From contig DNNE01000027.1 in NCBI GenBank assembly GCA_003487805.1, positions 1 to 9,061 of the forward strand: DNA of 9,061 bases, in the 5' to 3' direction. Position numbers and translations under genes: made by a program. This DNA is from Blastocatellia bacterium (GTDB taxonomy: Bacteria; Acidobacteriota; Blastocatellia; Pyrinomonadales; Pyrinomonadaceae). Positions within the stretch are counted from its first letter, which is position 1, and each line of letters begins with the position of its first letter. Shown here in pieces: positions 4,506-9,061 of the stretch. Below the pieces are notes generated by a model, which was not told the origin of the DNA, did not search any database, and was given only the letters and a program-made list of their open reading frames with translations.

Positions 4506-7500
4506 ATGATTCATCAATCCGTCAAGACTATTTCTCAAGACACTATGGTTGGAAAATTGTCGCCAAAAATGCGAGGCCGGCACAAGGCGGTCAGGAGCTT
4601 ATGGGTGTTCCCATTCCTGGCGTTGTTGCTTCTGCTAACCGCGCCGGTCGAAGGTGCGACCCTGGCGGTCATTAATACGAATGATAGTGGAGTGGGTTCG
4701 CTGAGGCAGGCGATCATTGACGCAAACACGGCTTCCGGTGCTGACCTGATTAACTTCAACATCCCCGGAGCCGGAGTGCGAACCATCAATCCGATGTCGC
4801 CCCTGCCTCCGATCACTGAGACGCTGACTATAGACGGATATTCGCAGCCAGGTTCCAGTGTTAACACCCTCGCCATCGGAGACAACGCGGTGTTGCTAAT
4901 TGAATTGAATGGAGCAAATGCCGGCGGCGTCGGTTTCGATATAAAAGCGCCGACAACCCTGCGCGGTCTGTTGGTGAACAGGTTTCCGGATTACGGCATC
5001 AATATCCGAGCGTCCGCTCCGGGAAATGTAATCACTGGCTGTTTTTTGGGGACAGATCCGAGTGGAATGTTTTCTCGGCCAAATGTTTCGGGCAACATTA
5101 TCGCCGCATCTTCCAACAACGTAATTGGTGGAGTCACTCCGGCCCTGCGGAACGTAATCGCGAGCGATTCAAGCACCGAATCCGGTAATGGCATCGAGAT
5201 CGATGGCGATCAGGCCAATCCCTCGGCGGTTACCGGCAACGTGATCCAGGGCAACTATATAGGTGTTAACGCGGCTGGAACCGCGGCCCTCGGCAACGGT
5301 AACGGTCTTGAAATCAACTCTCAAACCAATCTAACGATCGGTGGTTCGTCAGCTGGAGCGCGAAATGTAATTTCCGGAAACAATTCTGCGGGAATCGATA
5401 TTAACGGCCTGACAAATTCATCGATCCAGGGAAACTACATCGGGCTGGATGCAAATGGGCAAGCCAAAATTGCTAACCTTGGTGGCGGGATAGGCGTAAG
5501 CGGATCTTCCAACCTGACCATCGGCGGACTGGGCGCCGGGCAGGGTAATGTAGTCTCGGGCAATCAGCAGATTGGAATTGCCCTATTCTCCTCGGCTCAT
5601 GACAATCTGATCCAGGGCAACCTGGTAGGAACTGACCGGACCGGCACAGTGGCTCTGGGCAATCAAATTGCGGGAATCGACGTCATTGGGAACTTCAATC
5701 AAGTTGGTGGCGCCGGATCATCGATACCGCGGAACGTCGTTTCAGGAAACGGGACCGCCGGCATCAGGATCGACGGAGACCACAATACCTTGCTGGGAAA
5801 TTTCGTTGGCACAGATCTAACCGGCACCAAAGCTCTGCCTAACAATGGCCCTGGCCTGTATGTCCACGTTGGAGTCGGAACCATTATTGGCGATACGACA
5901 ACGGCCGGCGCTAACCTCATATCCGGAAACCTGCAACAGGGAATTGATATTCAAAGCACTTCCGGGGTGATCGTAAAGGGTAATCGAATTGGGACTGACA
6001 TTAATGGTGCGCCATTGGGTAACAGTACTGAGGGAATTTTTATTGAAAGTTCGAACGATTGTTCTATTGGAGACTTGTCGAGTGGCGGCAACACGGTCGC
6101 CTTTAATCGCATGGGCATTAGGGTCACGGTGGACTCGCAGCGGAACATGATTGTGAACAACTCGATCTTTGCCAATGATGGCGGGGCGGGTCAGGCCTGG
6201 CTCGGCATAGATCTGAATAGCGATGGTGTGACCCCAAATGATCTGGGAGATGGCGACAACGGAGCCAATAGCTCGCTGAATTTTCCGGTAATTACTTCAG
6301 CTCTCACCAGCGGCGCGACCGCGTCGGTCACCGGCACGCTGAACAGTGCGCCCAATGCTCAGTTCACTGTTTCTCTCTTTTCAAATTCAGCCTGCGATCC
6401 GTCGGGCTTTGGCGAAGGCGAAAACGTGGTGGGGGTCGTCACGGTTACGACGAACGCCGCGGGCAACGCTGCGTTCAGCACCAGCGTTAACGCCCAGGCC
6501 GGGCAATTCATCACGGCCACGGCCACGGATGCGAGCGGCGATACCTCAGAATTTTCACAATGCCTCCAGGTAATCGTTCCGGGATCTTCGGGAGCGCTGC
6601 AATTCAGCGCCGGCGCCTACACCGTAAACGAGAATGGCGGACAGGCAACGATTACCATAACGCGCACGGGTGGCAGCAGCGGCGCGGTTTCCGTCCAGTA
6701 TGCGACGTCGAATGGCACCGCCCTGTCCGGTTCTGATTACACGTCCGCGAGCGGTACGTTGAACTGGGCGAACGGCGATGCGGCGAGCAAGACTTTCGTG
6801 GTTCCGATTATTAACGACTCGCGGAACGAGGCGAACGAAAGTATTGATTTGAGCCTGACGAATCCAGCCGGCGGCGCGGCTCTGGGCGGTCCCTCCTCGG
6901 CGGTGCTGACGATCATCGACGATGACCCTGTGCCCAGCCTTTCAATCAGTGACGTAAGCAAAGCCGAAGGTAATAACGGGACGACGACGTTGAACTTTAC
7001 GGTTACGCTCTCTGCTAGCAGCGGCCAGGCAGTCACGGTTGATTACACGACGGCTGATGGCACAGCCCAGGCCGGGGCTGACTATCAATCGAAGAGCGGA
7101 TCGCTCTTTTTCAACCCCAACCAGAACTCACTGCAGATCAGCGTTCTGGTCAACGGTGACACCCAGGTTGAACCAAATGAAACCTTCTTCGTTAATCTTT
7201 CTAATCCGGCAAATGCGACGATCTCGAAGACTCAGGGCATCGGCACGATCCTGGATGACGACGGAGCCCAGTCGGCAGGCACGCTGCAGTTCAGCGCGGC
7301 GTCTTTTAGCGTCAACGAGAACGGTGGGCTGGCAACGATAACTGTCTCGCGGACCAACGGCAACAGCGGAGCAGTGTCCGTGCAATATGCAACTATCGCC
7401 GGCGGTACGGCTAGCGCCGGTTCGGACTACACCGCTGTCAGCGGCACGCTCAACTGGGCCGACGGCGATACGGCAAACAAGACGTTTACCGTGGCAATTA

Positions 7501-9061
7501 CCGACGACTCGTTGAGTGAGTCGAATGAGACCGTGAATCTGAGCCTGAGTAATCCCACCAGCGGCGCGGCCCTGGGCAATCCCTCGGGAGCCACACTCAC
7601 GATCGTTGATAACGATGCCCTGCCAACCCTGTCGATTTCAGACGTGAGTCAGGCGGAAGGGAACAACGGTACGGCTAACTTCGACTTCAACCTGACGCTG
7701 TCAACTGTGAGCGGGACAACCGTCATTGTGAACTACGCGACGACAGCCGGCACCGCGACTTTAGGTTCCGACTATCAGGCAGTGAGCGGCACGATCACGT
7801 TTGCGCCGGGCGAAACCAGCAAACCCCTGACCGTACTGGTCAACGGCGACACGCAGGTTGAGCCTGACGAAAACTTCTTCATCAATCTTTCAAGTCCAGT
7901 GAACGCAACTATTACGAAAGCGCAGGGAGTCGGTACGATTATAAATGACGACAACGTTACTCCTGCTACCGTAGTTTTCAGCCAGGCAACCTACAACGTG
8001 CAGGAAGACCTCGGCGCGTTGACTGTCACCATCACGCGTAGCGGCGATACAACTGGATCGACCTCGGTCGATTACACCACGTTCGATGGGACGGCAACGC
8101 AGCGCGCGGATTTCGAGTATGCGGCCGGTACCATCAATTTCGCGCCCGGAGATACCAGCAAGACTGTCCAGGTACTAATCAACGAAGATATGTACCTTGA
8201 AGGCAACGAGACATTTACGCTCACGCTCAGTAATCCGGCGGGCGGCATCCTGGGGCCCCAAAGCTCGACCACCATTACCATCCAGGATGATTCGCCAGAG
8301 ACGCTGACAAATCCCATTGATGACAACCAGAGCTTTGTCTACATGCATTATCACGATTTTCTCAATCGTGAACCCGATTCAGCCGGTCTGACATTCTGGA
8401 CCAGCGCCCTGGCCGCTTGCGGAAACGATCAAGCATGTCTGGTCGCCCGGCGCTCCGATGTGTCCGCGGCGTTCTTTCTGTCCATTGAGTTTCGCGAGAC
8501 AGGCTACCTCGTCTATCGCATGTACAAGACCTCGTACGGCAATCTACCCAATATGCCGGTGCCCGTTCGATTCGCTGAATTTATGCCCGACCGTGAGGCA
8601 ATTGGACGCGGAGTAGTGGTCAACCAGGCGGGTTGGGAACAGGTGCTGGAAAGCAACAAGCAGGCGTTCGCGGCGCAGTTTGTACAGCGGGCGCGCTTTA
8701 CATCTGCTTTCCCCACTTCGTTGACGCCGGCACAATATGTCGACGCTTTGTTTGCCAATGGAACGGTCCTGCCGTCCGCTGCGGACAGGCAGTCGGCCAT
8801 CGATGAGTTCGGCGGCGCATTGACTTCAGTTGATGTTGCGGCGAGGGCAAGAGCTCTCCGGCGGGTGGCCGAGAATCTCCCTCTGGCTCAACAAGAGTCC
8901 AACTCGGCGTTCGTGTTGATGCAGTACTTTGGCTATCTGCGTCGCGATCCGAATACAACGCCTGAGCCAACCTTTGATTACCAGGGCTATAACTTCTGGC
9001 TCAACAAACTGAACCAGTTCAACGGCGACTACATCAACGCTGAGATGGTCAAGGCCTTCAT
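4506..9061 (+). CDS. Giant secreted beta-helix / Calx-beta / DUF4214 protein (3' end outside window)
   Basis: The frame stays open for 1518 complete codons to the window edge. Residues 1-50 are a long signal peptide: basic n-region, leucine core 32-46, cut near Gly50/Ala51. From 52 to about 560 runs a right-handed parallel beta-helix with seven repeats (N-x-I-x-G-N-x-[IL]-G-[TV]-[DN], then NVISGN and GIxI) starting near residues 174, 245, 305, 367, 427, 487 and 547. A small beta-rich module with FPVI, ITATATDASGDTSEFSQC and two cysteines spans about 591-695. Five Calx-beta domains follow (698-807, 808-919, 927-1037, 1038-1150, 1151-1263), with acidic DDD/DND ends and SGSDYT-type turns that in this family bind calcium. 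DUF4214-like motifs start at 1277 (YHDFLNREPDSAG) and 1469 (LMQYFGYLRRDPN). By recall of related proteins the C-terminus is near. It is likely a surface or matrix protein for adhesion or polysaccharide contact. No catalytic motif is visible, and the role is inferred. Confidence 0.93.
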   Translation, partial: MIHQSVKTISQDTMVGKLSPKMRGRHKAVRSLWVFPFLALLLLLTAPVEGATLAVINTNDSGVGSLRQAIIDANTASGADLINFNIPGAGVRTINPMSPLPPITETLTIDGYSQPGSSVNTLAIGDNAVLLIELNGANAGGVGFDIKAPTTLRGLLVNRFPDYGINIRASAPGNVITGCFLGTDPSGMFSRPNVSGNIIAASSNNVIGGVTPALRNVIASDSSTESGNGIEIDGDQANPSAVTGNVIQGNYIGVNAAGTAALGNGNGLEINSQTNLTIGGSSAGARNVISGNNSAGIDINGLTNSSIQGNYIGLDANGQAKIANLGGGIGVSGSSNLTIGGLGAGQGNVVSGNQQIGIALFSSAHDNLIQGNLVGTDRTGTVALGNQIAGIDVIGNFNQVGGAGSSIPRNVVSGNGTAGIRIDGDHNTLLGNFVGTDLTGTKALPNNGPGLYVHVGVGTIIGDTTTAGANLISGNLQQGIDIQSTSGVIVKGNRIGTDINGAPLGNSTEGIFIESSNDCSIGDLSSGGNTVAFNRMGIRVTVDSQRNMIVNNSIFANDGGAGQAWLGIDLNSDGVTPNDLGDGDNGANSSLNFPVITSALTSGATASVTGTLNSAPNAQFTVSLFSNSACDPSGFGEGENVVGVVTVTTNAAGNAAFSTSVNAQAGQFITATATDASGDTSEFSQCLQVIVPGSSGALQFSAGAYTVNENGGQATITITRTGGSSGAVSVQYATSNGTALSGSDYTSASGTLNWANGDAASKTFVVPIINDSRNEANESIDLSLTNPAGGAALGGPSSAVLTIIDDDPVPSLSISDVSKAEGNNGTTTLNFTVTLSASSGQAVTVDYTTADGTAQAGADYQSKSGSLFFNPNQNSLQISVLVNGDTQVEPNETFFVNLSNPANATISKTQGIGTILDDDGAQSAGTLQFSAASFSVNENGGLATITVSRTNGNSGAVSVQYATIAGGTASAGSDYTAVSGTLNWADGDTANKTFTVAITDDSLSESNETVNLSLSNPTSGAALGNPSGATLTIVDNDALPTLSISDVSQAEGNNGTANFDFNLTLSTVSGTTVIVNYATTAGTATLGSDYQAVSGTITFAPGETSKPLTVLVNGDTQVEPDENFFINLSSPVNATITKAQGVGTIINDDNVTPATVVFSQATYNVQEDLGALTVTITRSGDTTGSTSVDYTTFDGTATQRADFEYAAGTINFAPGDTSKTVQVLINEDMYLEGNETFTLTLSNPAGGILGPQSSTTITIQDDSPETLTNPIDDNQSFVYMHYHDFLNREPDSAGLTFWTSALAACGNDQACLVARRSDVSAAFFLSIEFRETGYLVYRMYKTSYGNLPNMPVPVRFAEFMPDREAIGRGVVVNQAGWEQVLESNKQAFAAQFVQRARFTSAFPTSLTPAQYVDALFANGTVLPSAADRQSAIDEFGGALTSVDVAARARALRRVAENLPLAQQESNSAFVLMQYFGYLRRDPNTTPEPTFDYQGYNFWLNKLNQFNGDYINAEMVKAF
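5025..6170 (+). repeat. Seven ~180-bp coding repeats (beta-helix rungs)
   Basis: The motif N-x-I-x-G-N-x-[IL]-G begins at or aligns to 5025, 5238, 5418, 5601, 5784, 5964 and 6144, so the unit is 60-62 residues after a first interval of 71. Each unit holds several beta-helix coils. The best-kept parts are QGNYIG, TDxTGTxALGN and RNVISGN. The last copy is degenerate (MIVNNSIFAND) and probably caps the helix. Some sites are conserved at DNA level, for example the ATCCAGG codons at three copies. Confidence 0.8.
6597..7955 (+). repeat. Tandem duplication of a two-domain Calx-beta unit
   Basis: Calx-beta 1 and 3 start with LQFSA, and share VNENGG, SGAVSVQYAT, SGTLNW and GAALG. Calx-beta 2 and 4 share LSISDVS, AEGNNGT and VLVNGDTQVEP. 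Domains 1 and 3 are 229 residues apart and 2 and 4 are 230 apart, while neighbours are less alike. An A-B pair therefore seems to have been duplicated to A-B-A-B (6597-7283 and 7284-7955), with the fifth domain separate. DNA identity between units is moderate by eye, so the event is not recent. Confidence 0.75.

Noticed and set aside
4545..4547. Downstream ATG as the true start of the large protein
   Set aside because: It would give a shorter signal peptide, but there is no Shine-Dalgarno, whereas ATG 4506 has AAGGAG at good spacing.
7039..7341. 100-aa + strand frame inside the large secreted protein
   Set aside because: It is in a different frame from the continuous Calx-beta reading frame and gives an arginine/serine-rich composition typical of an out-of-frame reading.
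6597..8294. Possible frameshift in the Calx-beta region
   Set aside because: The reading frame is the same at 4506 and at the window end, and every domain boundary checked falls in that frame without stops.

Overview
The window looks like chromosomal DNA from an Acidobacteriota-type bacterium, most likely class Blastocatellia. This placement rests on recalled family distributions, not on a search. The clues are a periplasmic two-propeller sensor kinase without a fused receiver, a very large secreted protein that combines beta-helix, Calx-beta and DUF4214 parts, and intergenic spaces full of short palindromic repeats. All three genes are on the + strand. I see no tRNA, rRNA, CRISPR array, transposase or phage gene.

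Layout: 1-177 is a non-coding leader with two adjacent hairpins (75-95 and 103-119). 178-3273 encodes a complete secreted/membrane sensor histidine kinase of 1031 aa: signal peptide, about 14 propeller motifs, Y_Y_Y domain, one membrane helix, HisKA_3 and HATPase_c. 3234-3459 is a 226-bp island of hairpins with related double-hairpin units in opposite orientation at its ends; the kinase's last 12 codons and its stop codon lie inside it. 3532-3581 is a separate, very strong stem-loop. 3656-4336 encodes a 226-aa NarL/LuxR-type response regulator. 4337-4505 is a leader with a perfect dyad, a nested hairpin and a good Shine-Dalgarno site. From 4506 to the window edge runs a single open frame of more than 1518 codons for a secreted modular protein: signal peptide, seven beta-helix repeats of about 60 residues, a small beta-rich module, five Calx-beta domains and two DUF4214-like motifs. 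Its 3' end lies beyond the window.

How the genes may work together: HisKA_3 kinases normally phosphorylate NarL/LuxR regulators, so the kinase and regulator are almost certainly a cognate pair although 382 bp separate them. The most interesting signal is a pair of 16-bp dyads agreeing at 12 of 16 positions. One (3606-3621) lies just upstream of the regulator and the other (4401-4416) just upstream of the giant secreted protein. The simplest reading is an operator for the regulator, giving autoregulation plus control of the neighbouring surface protein. This is inference, but it is specific and testable.
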